Assembly (NCBI RefSeq): GCF_030817415.1
Contig: NZ_JAUSZI010000002.1
Coordinates: 8,060,001-8,124,000, forward strand
Source: Streptomyces umbrinus
GTDB taxonomy: Bacteria; Actinomycetota; Actinomycetes; Streptomycetales; Streptomycetaceae
Direction of reading: 5' to 3'
Length of the DNA: 64,000 nucleotides
The notes under the pieces were generated by a model. The model searched no databases. It had not been told where the DNA came from and was given only the letters and a program-made list of their open reading frames with translations. This document shows positions 25,865 through 34,028 of the stretch, in pieces; position 1 is the first letter of the stretch; every line of letters begins with the position of its first letter. The position numbers and the translations under genes are program-made.

Positions 25865-26329
25865 ATGACGGTGATGGAGACCACGGACACCAGGAACGAC
25901 ACCTGTGCCGGCCCGCCGCACGTGAGCCGGCGTCCGGACGGCCAGGACCAGTACACGATCAGCGAGGTCGTCGCCTTCACCGGCCTGACGGCACACACCC
26001 TCCGCTGGTACGAGCGGATCGGGCTGATGCCCCACATCGACCGCTCGCACACCGGCCAGCGCCGCTACAGCAACCGCGACCTCGACTGGCTCGACCTCGT
26101 CGGCAAGCTGCGGCTGACCGGGATGCCGGTCGCCGGGATGGTGCGGTACGCGGAGATGGTGCGCGAGGGCGACCACACGTACGGCGACCGCTTCGAACTG
26201 CTCGAAGCCACCCGCCGGGACGTACGGGCGCGGATCGCCGAGCTCCAGGACACCCTCGCGGTGCTCGACCGGAAGATCAATTTCTATGCGGACGCCGGGC
26301 GGGCCCTGGCGTCGGAGAGGTCCCGATGA
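25865..26329 (+). CDS. MerR-family regulator
   Basis: 154 aa (an in-frame ATG at 25874 is possible). A 28-residue leader precedes the HTH (YTISEVVAFTGLTAHTLRWYERIGLMPHIDRS), then a coiled-coil dimer helix (RIAELQDTLAVLDRKINFY). There are no Cys ligands in the C-terminal region, so it is not a metal sensor; it belongs to the small-molecule or stress group. Its stop overlaps the next ATG (ATGA), so it is translationally coupled to the reductase it probably controls. Confidence 0.92.
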   Translation: MTVMETTDTRNDTCAGPPHVSRRPDGQDQYTISEVVAFTGLTAHTLRWYERIGLMPHIDRSHTGQRRYSNRDLDWLDLVGKLRLTGMPVAGMVRYAEMVREGDHTYGDRFELLEATRRDVRARIAELQDTLAVLDRKINFYADAGRALASERSR

Positions 26330-27342
26330 CGGACAGCAGGATCGCGAAGGCACAGCTCGGTACGGGCGGCCCCGAGGTCGGAGTGCAGGGCCTCGGCTGC
26401 ATGGGCATGAGCTTCGCGTACGGCCCGACGGACGCCGAGGAGGCCCGGGCCACGCTGGAGCGCGCGCTGGAACTCGGCGTGACGCTCTACGACACGGCGG
26501 ACGCGTACGGCCAGGGGGAGAACGAGGAGTTCCTGTCGCCGTTCTTCCGGGCGCACCGCGACGAGGTCGTCATCGCGACCAAGTTCGCCCTGACGATCCC
26601 GCCGGACGAGCCGACGAAGCGGATCATCCGCAACGACCCGCCGTACATCCGGCAGGCCGTGGAGGCGAGCCTCAAGCGGCTGAACGTCGATGTGATCGAC
26701 CTCTACTACATGCACCGCCGTGACGTGAACGTCCCCATCGAGGAGACCGTCGGTGCCATGGCCGAGCTGGTCCGCGAGGGCAAGGTCAAGCAGCTCGGCC
26801 TCAGCGAGGTCACGGGCGGCGAGCTCCGTGCCGCGCAGGCGGTGCACCCGATCGCGGCCGTCCAGTCGGAGTGGTCGCTGTTCAGCAGGGACATCGAGGC
26901 GGGCGTGGTCCCGGCGGCCCGTGAACTGGGCGTGACGCTGGTCCCGTACTCCCCGCTCGGCCGGGGCTTCCTCACCGGCTCCTTCACGAACGCCGACACG
27001 GAGCTCACCGAGGGCGACTTCCGCCGCCGGCAGCCCCGCTTCACCGGCGACAACGCGGCGGCGAACGCTGCCCTCCTGGAGCCGATCCGGGCGGTGGCGA
27101 AGGCCCACGACGCCTCCGTGGGCCAGATCGCCCTGGCCTGGGTCCACCAGCAGGCGTCCGTCCACGACCTCCCCGTAATCCCCATCCCGGGCACCCGCAG
27201 GCGCACCCGGATCGAGGAGAACACGGCAGCGACCCGCATCGTCCTGAGCGAGGCCGACCTGGGAGTACTGGACGCGATCGCCTCCCAGGTATCAGGCAAC
27301 CGCTACGCGGACATGTCTTTCTCATCGGCGGGCCGGGAGTAG
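26326..27342 (+). CDS. Aldo/keto reductase
   Basis: 338 aa TIM-barrel reductase of the AKR11/13 type. The catalytic tetrad D56, Y61, K86 and H130 is visible (YDTADAYG, TKFAL, YYMHRRD); the NADPH-binding IPGTRRRTRIEENTAA lies near the C-terminus. It reduces aldehydes or ketones, probably reactive carbonyls. It is the second gene of a MerR-controlled pair. Confidence 0.93.
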   Translation: MTDSRIAKAQLGTGGPEVGVQGLGCMGMSFAYGPTDAEEARATLERALELGVTLYDTADAYGQGENEEFLSPFFRAHRDEVVIATKFALTIPPDEPTKRIIRNDPPYIRQAVEASLKRLNVDVIDLYYMHRRDVNVPIEETVGAMAELVREGKVKQLGLSEVTGGELRAAQAVHPIAAVQSEWSLFSRDIEAGVVPAARELGVTLVPYSPLGRGFLTGSFTNADTELTEGDFRRRQPRFTGDNAAANAALLEPIRAVAKAHDASVGQIALAWVHQQASVHDLPVIPIPGTRRRTRIEENTAATRIVLSEADLGVLDAIASQVSGNRYADMSFSSAGRE

Positions 27343-27359
27343 AGAGGACCCCGTAAGGG

Positions 27360-27445
27360 CCGCGGGTCCGTGAGATCTGCGGCTCCAGGGGCGCCCCGTC
27401 AGGGGCGCGGGGAACTGCGCGACCAGCCACAACGGACCCGCAGCC
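27360..27445. repeat. Dispersed GC-rich element (type A)
   Basis: GGGGCGCCCC-GTC-AGGGGCGCGGGG, then AACTGCGCGACCAGCCACAA and GGACCCGCAGCCG, in the gap between convergent genes. The GGGGCGCC/GGCGCCCC pairing makes a local hairpin. Confidence 0.8.
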
Positions 27446-27468
27446 GACGAACTACTCCCCGCGGTCCC

Positions 27469-28341
27469 TTACAGCTCGGCCAACAACTCGGCCTTCTTCA
27501 TCGAGAACTCCTCATCCGTGACGAGCCCAGCCTCATGAAGCTCGCCAAGATGCCGGATCCGGTCGGCAATGTCGGCCGGATCCCGCCGAGCCCCCGCTCC
27601 CGTATCCGCCTCCGTACTTTCAGGCAGGGCCGAAGGCCCACCCGTCCGCACCGCCGCAAGCACCGCCGCGGCGAACGGCAACGACTCATGAACCGGCCCG
27701 TACCCCAGCCCGAAGACAACGGCGGCCGGATCCTGATCCGCCTGAGGCGGCTGCGGAACCCCATCACGGCGCAGCAGCCGCAGATGCCCCTCGAAGACCT
27801 CGGGCGAGCGCCACTCGACACCACACAGGTCGGACACGGCGAAACCCTGGTCGCCGGCCTTCCACTTGGCGGAGGACGCCCCCGTCCAGAACCACCGGAA
27901 GTGCACGGACTTCCCGTCGAAGGACGCCTTCCCGTCGTACGCCTTGAACTGGAGCGGCGTTTCGGGCGGCTGCACCAGATAGCGCTCGGCGGGCCCCGGG
28001 TCGTTGGTCGCGATCATCGCCCGCAGCTCGTCCGCGTAGTACTCGGCGAGCGTCTCCCGCTCGGCGGGCAGCACAAGCCGATAGGGGTCGGACCCCTCCT
28101 TGAGCTGTCCCGTCGCCGCCTCCATGAGCGGATCCGCTCCCGGTCTCGGCTCGGCGCGCAGGACGACCGTCCCGCGCTTGCCGGGCGTCAGCGTCACCGC
28201 CGCGATCGCGTCGAGCGGGATGCGGCGCTCACCGAGCGCCTGGAACAGCTTCGGCGTGCGGATCCCCCGTTCGAACCGGATGAGCACGGAGTCGGACTCG
28301 AACTCCCAGGCGGCATGAAATCCGGCCAGTACGTCACCCAT
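27469..28341 (-). CDS. DUF4429 domain protein with SHOCT-like tail
   Basis: 290 aa from the family-typical start MGDVLAGFHAAWEFES; in-frame ATGs at 28350 and 28362 exist and none has a clear Shine-Dalgarno. Two DUF4429-like beta modules (about 10-90 and 110-200) contain FESDSVLIRFERGIRTPK and FDGKSVHFRWF. The last 30 residues (IRHLGELHEAGLVTDEEFSMKKAELL) are a SHOCT short helix pair, usually an oligomerisation or membrane-association tag. The family is common in actinomycetes with no assigned role. Confidence 0.85.
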   Translation of the reverse strand: MGDVLAGFHAAWEFESDSVLIRFERGIRTPKLFQALGERRIPLDAIAAVTLTPGKRGTVVLRAEPRPGADPLMEAATGQLKEGSDPYRLVLPAERETLAEYYADELRAMIATNDPGPAERYLVQPPETPLQFKAYDGKASFDGKSVHFRWFWTGASSAKWKAGDQGFAVSDLCGVEWRSPEVFEGHLRLLRRDGVPQPPQADQDPAAVVFGLGYGPVHESLPFAAAVLAAVRTGGPSALPESTEADTGAGARRDPADIADRIRHLGELHEAGLVTDEEFSMKKAELLAEL

Positions 28342-28408
28342 GCGGGCCATCGTATGCGGCATGCGCTTCGTAGTCCCCTCCCTGAGCAGACCGCACTTTC
28401 TTCGTTCT

Positions 28409-29632
28409 CTACGCGCGTCCGACTTCAGCCGTGTCGGACAAACCCTCCCGGCACACGTCATCCTCGCGGGCGCAGCGCACCGCGCGGTACGCGCCAATCC
28501 CGATCTCGGCGAAGTTCCGCAGGCTGTCGGTGCCGGGCACGAAATAGCCCGTGTGTCCCTGGGCGCCCCGGGCCGACAGCACCCGCGCGCCGAAGTCCGA
28601 GGACATCGGATCGGCCCCGTGACCGAGCCCGCCGACCTCCAGATGCGGTACGTCCTCGATCCAGTCGTCGGAGTCCCGTACGGCCCACACCCGGGCGGAG
28701 GTGCGCAGCTGCGCGGCCTTCTCGACCCGCATACCGGGGCTGCCCGCCACCGCTATGTCGGAGACCCGGGAGGGCAGCGAGTGCGCGGCGACACCGCAGA
28801 CGACCGAGCCGTAGCTGTGGCAGTACAGGGCCACGCCGGAGCGTCCGGGCAGGGCCCGGACCAGGGCGTTGAGCCGGACCGCGCCCTCCTCGGCGCGAAT
28901 CCCGGTGGCCGCGTCCATGCCGAGTCCGCTGGGCGCCGTGTAGTCGGCCCAGGCGATGACGGCCGTACGTGTCTCCGGGCTCGCGGCCCGCTCGGCGCTG
29001 TGCAGGGACTTCGCCATGCCGACGGGCGCCGAGTACGTCTTGTTGGTGCGCTGGAAGGTCAGGAGGTTGGTGTCGACGCCGGGCACCACGACCGAGACCC
29101 GCTGGGCCCTGTCCAGGTCCCCGAAGACCTCCGCGACCCGGCCGGAGCCCATCGGGTCGAAGGCGAGGATGCGGCGTTCCCCGCTCATCAGGTCCTCGTA
29201 GCGATGCATCCGGCGGCCGGCCTCGTACTGTCCGGTCGGCGAGAGCCGGTCGTCGTGCATGCGTTTGAGCTCGACCTTGCGTGCCTGGCCGAGGGCGATC
29301 TGGTTGGCGCGGTACCGGAGCTGTACCGGCGCCCCGTTCATGTTGCCGACCGCCAGCGGATAGCGGGCGGCGAGCCGGGCCCGCTGCCGCGCGTCGAGCG
29401 AGGCGAAGAAGTGGGCCAGCCGGGTGGGCGTCGTGTCGTCCGGGTCCGGCAGGCGATGCCCGCCTATGTGACCGCGTTCCCAGGCGGACAGCGACGCCGC
29501 GAGCGGGGTGGTCGCGCCCCGGTGGCTGCGCACTGCTGTCCAGCCGGTGGTCCCGAGCATCACGAACACCACGGCCAGCGCGAGCAACATGCGCCAGACG
29601 TTGAGTTGGGGGGTGGAGTCGAAGGAAGTCAC
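28409..29632 (-). CDS. Alpha/beta hydrolase, DUF1023 type, membrane-anchored or secreted
   Basis: 407 aa from a GTG. One N-terminal hydrophobic segment (about 14-33) is an uncleaved anchor or signal. The hydrolase core begins near VSVVVPGVDTNL. The nucleophile elbow reads CHSYGS (S273), with Cys where Gly is usual, a variant I have seen in Streptomyces DUF1023 proteins. The catalytic Asp (about VWAVRDSDDWIED) and His (GHTGYF) follow. The substrate is unknown. It ends about 70 bp before the DUF4429 start and may be co-transcribed with it. Confidence 0.88.
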   Translation of the reverse strand: MTSFDSTPQLNVWRMLLALAVVFVMLGTTGWTAVRSHRGATTPLAASLSAWERGHIGGHRLPDPDDTTPTRLAHFFASLDARQRARLAARYPLAVGNMNGAPVQLRYRANQIALGQARKVELKRMHDDRLSPTGQYEAGRRMHRYEDLMSGERRILAFDPMGSGRVAEVFGDLDRAQRVSVVVPGVDTNLLTFQRTNKTYSAPVGMAKSLHSAERAASPETRTAVIAWADYTAPSGLGMDAATGIRAEEGAVRLNALVRALPGRSGVALYCHSYGSVVCGVAAHSLPSRVSDIAVAGSPGMRVEKAAQLRTSARVWAVRDSDDWIEDVPHLEVGGLGHGADPMSSDFGARVLSARGAQGHTGYFVPGTDSLRNFAEIGIGAYRAVRCAREDDVCREGLSDTAEVGRA

Positions 29633-29805
29633 TGAAAGGACACACTAGGAGAACGAGAGTGTCTCGCGTTAACCGAGTGAGGCGGATCACGTTTCATGAG
29701 GGGTAATTGGGTAGAACCGGGCGCCGATTGGGTCGATCCGTCACCCTGTGTAGGTGGCCGACGGGCTTTGCCGCCAGTGGAGTTCGACTCTGTGTGCGAC
29801 TGTCG

Positions 29806-30474
29806 TCACTCAGTGTCCGTACGGTCGTTCCCGCCGCCCGGATGCCAGTTCTCCGCCAACGCGGGCCCCACCTGGTCGAGATACGAGGCGGTCAGCTCAC
29901 GCATCGCCGCCACGCTGAAGTCCTCGCCCGCGCCCCAGAGCCGGCCCGTCAGCCGCATCACCCCGCCGAAAACGGCCATCACCAGGCGTGGCCGCGGGTC
30001 GGTGTCCACGTCGAGGCCCTCACGCTCAGCGATCACTCGCGCGAGTTCCTCCTCCAGTCCCTCCTGGCGGCGCAGGTGGGCGGCGAGCAGCGCGGGCGTC
30101 GACTCGATCAACTGGAAGGCGCGCATGTGCAGTTCGAGCGGGATGACGGCCTCGATGGCCTCACCGATGGTGTCCCAGCTGGCCAGGACGGCCTGGCGCA
30201 GCGCGTCCAACGGGGCCTCGTGGGCAGGGCGCCCGCGCACCGCCTCGACGAAATGCGACTCGGTCATCTCCTGGACGGCGAAGGCGGCGTCCTCCTTGCC
30301 CGCGAAGTAGCGGAAGAAGGTGCGCTGCGAGACGTCGACGGCCTCGACGATCTCGTCGACGGTCGTCCGCTCGTACCCCTGGGTCGTGAACAGTTCCAGG
30401 GCGGCCCGCACCAGGGCGTCCCGGGTGCGCTGCTTCTTGAGCTCGCGCAGCCCCGGCCGTGACGCCGTGTCCAT
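29806..30474 (-). CDS. TetR-family regulator of the divergent exporter
   Basis: 222 aa. The HTH is TRDALVRAALELFTTQGYERTTVDEIVEAVDVSQRTFFRYFAGKEDA. The C-terminal helical domain resembles regulators of multidrug exporters. It is divergent from a 14-TM MFS gene with a perfect TGACAGTT/AACTGTCA dyad between them, the standard layout for drug-induced derepression. Confidence 0.93.
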   Translation of the reverse strand: MDTASRPGLRELKKQRTRDALVRAALELFTTQGYERTTVDEIVEAVDVSQRTFFRYFAGKEDAAFAVQEMTESHFVEAVRGRPAHEAPLDALRQAVLASWDTIGEAIEAVIPLELHMRAFQLIESTPALLAAHLRRQEGLEEELARVIAEREGLDVDTDPRPRLVMAVFGGVMRLTGRLWGAGEDFSVAAMRELTASYLDQVGPALAENWHPGGGNDRTDTE

Positions 30475-30570
30475 GGAACCTCTTCTCGTCTTCCGCGGCT
30501 GCGTCTGTTTCGTCCCTCCGGCGCGCCGCAGGTGTCCGTTCCGCCCAGCTCAGACTATCCGTGAGTGACG

Positions 30571-30609
30571 TGACAGTTACCGACTTGTGAATTGGTTTGT
30601 CAACTGTCA
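30571..30609. promoter_or_regulatory. TetR operator dyad
   Basis: TGACAGTT (30571-30578) and AACTGTCA (30602-30609) are perfect inverted copies, 23 bp apart, just upstream of the exporter start at 30633. A further GTCA/TGAC half lies on each side. The probable exporter -10 (CATTAG, 30618-30623) abuts the right arm, so binding would block transcription. Confidence 0.75.
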
Positions 30610-30632
30610 GTGGCTGTCATTAGCCTCGGTGC

Positions 30633-32252
30633 ATGACTAGTCAGACCACCGTCGACACGACCGGCCCGGCCGACAAGGCCCCGCCCGCCGCCCCCGGTCC
30701 GACCCCGGGCAAGGGGCTGCGCGGCCACCCTTGGTACACCCTGTTCACCGTGGCCGTGGGCGTGATGATGGTGGCCCTGGACGGCACCATCGTGGCCATC
30801 GCCAACCCGGCCATCCAGAAGGACCTGAACGCCAGCTTCGCGGACGTTCAGTGGATCACCAACGGCTACTTCCTCGCGCTCGCCGTCACGCTGATCACGG
30901 CGGGCAAGCTCGGCGACCGGTTCGGCCACCGGCAGACCTTCCTGATAGGCGTGGTCGGCTTCGCGGCCGCCTCGGGGGCCATCGGCCTCTCCGACAGCAT
31001 CGCCTTCGTGGTCGTCTTCCGAGTGCTCCAGGGCCTGTTCGGCGCACTGCTGATGCCGGCCGCGCTCGGTCTGCTGCGCGCCACCTTCCCGGCCGAGAAG
31101 CTGAACATGGCGATCGGCATCTGGGGCATGGTCATCGGCGCCTCCACGGCCGGCGGCCCGATCCTCGGCGGTGTCCTCGTCGAGCACGTCAGCTGGCAGT
31201 CCGTCTTCTTCATCAACGTGCCGGTCGGCATCATCGCGGTCGTCCTCGGCGTGGTGATCCTCACCGACCACCGCGCGGAGAACGCGCCGCGCTCCTTCGA
31301 CCTCCCCGGTATCGGCCTGCTGTCCGGCGCCATGTTCTGCCTGGTCTGGGCGCTCATCAAGGCCCCCGAGTGGGGCTGGGGCGACGTCATGACGTGGTCG
31401 TTCCTGGCCATCTCGGTGCTCGGCTTCGCGCTGTTCGCGTACTGGGAGAACAGGGTCGCCGAGCCGCTCATCCCGCTCGGGCTCTTCCGCTCCGTGGCGC
31501 TGTCGGCCGGTGTGGTCCTGATGGTGCTCATGGCGATCGCCTTCATGGGCGGCCTGTTCTTCGTCACCTTCTACCTGCAGAACGTGCACGGGATGAGCCC
31601 GATCGACGCGGGCCTGCACCTCCTGCCGCTCACCGGCATGATGATCGTCGGCTCGCCCCTGGCCGGCGCGATGATCACCAAGACGGGACCGCGCATCCCG
31701 CTCGCGGGCGGCATGGCGCTCACGGCCATCGCCATGTTCGGTGTGTCGACGCTGGAGACGGACACGAGCAGCGGGCTCATGTCGATCTGGTTCGCGCTCC
31801 TCGGTCTCGGCCTCGCGCCGGTCATGGTCGGCGCCACGGAGGTCATCGTGGGCAACGCGCCGATGGAGCTCTCCGGTGTCGCCGGCGGTCTCCAGCAGGC
31901 CGCGATGCAGATCGGCGGCAGCCTCGGTACGGCGGTCCTGGGTGCCGTGATGGCCTCCAAGGTCGACGGCGACCTCGCGGGCAACTGGGCGGGCGCGGGC
32001 CTTCCGCAGCTCACCCCGGTCCAGCTCGACCAGGCCAAGGAGGCGGTCCAGGTCGGCGCCGCGCCGGTGGCACCGGGCACGCCGGCCGAGATCGCCGAGA
32101 AGATCACGGGCGTCGCGCACGACACGTTCATCTCCGGCATGAGCCTGGCGAGCCTCGTCGCGGCCGGCGTCGCCTTCGTGGCCATCTTCGTCGCCTTCCT
32201 CACCAAGCGGGGGGCCAACGCGGAAGCGGGCGCGGGAGTCGGACACATCTAG
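30633..32252 (+). CDS. MFS multidrug exporter, DHA2/EmrB-QacA type (14 TM)
   Basis: 539 aa. After a Pro-rich cytoplasmic tail, 14 hydrophobic segments follow. Motif A is GKLGDRFGHRQ, motif B RVLQGLFGALLMPAALGLLR and motif C GPILGGVLVEHVSWQSVFFINVPVG, together with LDGTIVAIANPAI in TM1, all diagnostic of proton-coupled DHA2 drug exporters. The proximity of start codon and promoter suggests a very short leader. It ends 40 bp before a hairpin terminator. Confidence 0.95.
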   Translation: MTSQTTVDTTGPADKAPPAAPGPTPGKGLRGHPWYTLFTVAVGVMMVALDGTIVAIANPAIQKDLNASFADVQWITNGYFLALAVTLITAGKLGDRFGHRQTFLIGVVGFAAASGAIGLSDSIAFVVVFRVLQGLFGALLMPAALGLLRATFPAEKLNMAIGIWGMVIGASTAGGPILGGVLVEHVSWQSVFFINVPVGIIAVVLGVVILTDHRAENAPRSFDLPGIGLLSGAMFCLVWALIKAPEWGWGDVMTWSFLAISVLGFALFAYWENRVAEPLIPLGLFRSVALSAGVVLMVLMAIAFMGGLFFVTFYLQNVHGMSPIDAGLHLLPLTGMMIVGSPLAGAMITKTGPRIPLAGGMALTAIAMFGVSTLETDTSSGLMSIWFALLGLGLAPVMVGATEVIVGNAPMELSGVAGGLQQAAMQIGGSLGTAVLGAVMASKVDGDLAGNWAGAGLPQLTPVQLDQAKEAVQVGAAPVAPGTPAEIAEKITGVAHDTFISGMSLASLVAAGVAFVAIFVAFLTKRGANAEAGAGVGHI

Positions 32253-32291
32253 TCCGCTCTTCGTCTGTCTCTGTCGGCCATCTTCGGCCCG

Positions 32292-32317
32292 GCCCCGTCG
32301 AGTTCACTCGGCGGGGC
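32292..32317 (+). terminator. Rho-independent-type terminator of the exporter
   Basis: GCCCCGTCGA (32292-32301) pairs with TCGGCGGGGC (32308-32317) at 9 of 10 positions with a 6-nt loop, followed by TTT. It lies 40 bp downstream of the stop. Confidence 0.8.
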
Positions 32318-32563
32318 TTTCGCCTATCAGGGTGACGCCGTTCCGTATGACTTTCATATCGGTCGTGCCGCAGGTCAGAGTTCTCTCAACTGATCCGTAC
32401 GAACCGGGCAGTTCGGTGAGGCCGGGGCGCGCTGCCGGAGGGGGGCAGCGCGCCGCGGAAGCGGTGGGAGAAAAAGTACGGGTCTGAACCGAACGGACCG
32501 GGGTACCCGGCTTCCGAGCCCGAACCGGCCGGCATGCGGCCGGCTCAGAGGTCCAGGGAGTTG

Positions 32564-32872
32564 ATGATGGCGGGCTTCGGTCACACCACGCGCAAACACC
32601 CTCGCTCACGTCGCCGTACGGGGTCACGGAGCGGGCCGGACCGCGCGACGCTCGGAATCATCGGAGTCATCTGCGCGGTCGCCGGATTCTTCGTGCTGGG
32701 GATCATCCTCGGCCCACTGGCGATCGCCTGCGGATGGCTGGCCATGGGACGCCGCTGGAACGGCGCCCGCCCACTGCCGGCGCTCATCGCACTGGTACTG
32801 GGCGCGATAGACACGATCCTGGCGATCGTCTGGATGGCCGGAACGGCAGGCCCGGGCACCGGGATGTTCTAG
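32564..32872 (+). CDS. Small DUF4190-like membrane protein
   Basis: 102 aa (or 101 from the adjacent ATG at 32567), with AGGGAG just upstream. A basic N-terminus (RKHPRSRRRTGSRSG) precedes two or three hydrophobic segments (about 30-60 and 73-95) with GWLAMGRR between them, the DUF4190 pattern. Function unknown. Confidence 0.7.
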   Translation: MMAGFGHTTRKHPRSRRRTGSRSGPDRATLGIIGVICAVAGFFVLGIILGPLAIACGWLAMGRRWNGARPLPALIALVLGAIDTILAIVWMAGTAGPGTGMF

Positions 32873-32934
32873 CCGGACAGTGAAGGACCGTGCTGCGGCT
32901 GGTCGTCGGGTGCGGGTCGTGTGTGGCTGGTCGC

Positions 32935-32978
32935 GCGGTTGCCGGCGCCCCTAAAAGACAAGGGGCGCCGGCAACCGC
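32935..32978. terminator. 17-bp perfect hairpin between convergent genes
   Basis: Arms 32935-32951 (GCGGTTGCCGGCGCCCC) and 32962-32978 are perfect complements with a 10-nt A-rich loop. Between two convergent genes it should terminate both directions. It is immediately followed by a type B repeat. Confidence 0.85.
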
Positions 32979-33060
32979 CTGTTTTTAAGGGGCGCGGGGC
33001 TGTATCGATGTGCGGCTCCGCCGCGTGGGCGCGACCAGCCCCCACGCACCCGCACCCGAC
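32979..33060. repeat. Dispersed GC-rich element, long form (type B)
   Basis: TTTTTAAGGGGCGCGGGG, CTGTATCGATGTGCGGCTCC, then GCGCGACCAGCCCCCACGCA. The same order and nearly the same bases recur at 33931. Confidence 0.8.
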
Positions 33061-33077
33061 GAACAACCGCACACTGC

Positions 33078-33833
33078 TCAGCGCAACTGCTCCTCCGCAG
33101 CGACAGACGCCGAGTCGGACAACGCGGCAACCTGCGCCCGCAGGGCCCGTACCTCCTCCGCCAGCGCCTCGATCGCCGCGGTCTGCCGCCGCTCCTCCAC
33201 ATCGTCCGACTCGAACCGCGATATGAACCACGCGGCGATATTGGCGGTCACGACACCGAGAAGAGCGATCCCGGACAGCATCAGCCCGACCGCTATCATC
33301 CGCCCGAGCCCGGTGGTCGGAGCGTGATCGCCGTACCCCACGGTCGTCATCGTGGTGAACGACCACCACACGGCGTCACCCAGCGTCTTGATGTTGCCCT
33401 CGGGCGACTCGCGTTCGACGGACAGCACGGCGAGGGAGCCGAACATCAGCAACGCCACCACCGCACCCACCACATACGTGGTCAGCCGTATCTGCGGCGC
33501 CATCCGGGCCCGCTGCCCGACGAGCAGCAACGTGGAGACGAGCCGCAGCAGCCGGATCGGCTGGATGAGCGGCAACAGCACCGCGCACAGATCGAGCCAG
33601 TGCGTACGGACGAATTCCCGCCGCCGGTCGGTGAGAACGAGCCGTACGAGATAGTCCAGGGCGAACAACCCCCAGACCGCCCACTCCACCCTCGTGCACC
33701 AGGAGGTCACCTCCCGCGTGGCCTCGGGCCACACGATCGGCACGGCATAGGCAACGGCAAACGCCACCGCAAGCCCGAACAAGGGCCGCTGCGTACGCTG
33801 CTCCCAACGGTCCTGCGCCGATTGCTGCTTCAT
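33078..33833 (-). CDS. Voltage-gated-type potassium channel
   Basis: 251 aa from the ATG at 33833. Six membrane segments are visible; S4 carries the Arg ladder in IRLLRLVSTLLLVGQRAR (93-110), and the pore has the K+ selectivity filter TTVGYGD (163-169). A C-terminal coiled coil (about 215-245, RQTAAIEALAEEVRALRAQVAAL) probably tetramerises it. It resembles KvAP/Kch-type channels. The physiological role is unknown. Confidence 0.93.
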   Translation of the reverse strand: MKQQSAQDRWEQRTQRPLFGLAVAFAVAYAVPIVWPEATREVTSWCTRVEWAVWGLFALDYLVRLVLTDRRREFVRTHWLDLCAVLLPLIQPIRLLRLVSTLLLVGQRARMAPQIRLTTYVVGAVVALLMFGSLAVLSVERESPEGNIKTLGDAVWWSFTTMTTVGYGDHAPTTGLGRMIAVGLMLSGIALLGVVTANIAAWFISRFESDDVEERRQTAAIEALAEEVRALRAQVAALSDSASVAAEEQLR

Positions 33834-33930
33834 GCGCGCATAGTAGAAAACGCGAAGGGGCGGCGTGACCCACGGCCACACCACCCCTACCGCACTGTGC
33901 TAGACGCACCTGGTCAGACGCGCCCCTGGT

Positions 33931-34015
33931 CCTTTAGGGGCGCGGGGCTGTATCGATGTGCGGCTCCGCCGCGTGGGCGAGACAAGCCCCCACGCACCCG
34001 CACCCGACAACCGAA
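33931..34015. repeat. Dispersed GC-rich element, long form (type B)
   Basis: TTTAGGGGCGCGGGGCTG, TATCGATGTGCGGCTCCGCC, then GAGACAAGCCCCCACGCACC, immediately downstream of aceE (its stop is at 34029). Confidence 0.8.
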
Positions 34016-34028
34016 CCGACGCGGAGCG

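Noticed and set aside
32304..32627. Minus-strand ORF of 107 codons
   Set aside because: It overlaps the exporter terminator and the start of a better-supported small membrane protein; no motif or codon bias.
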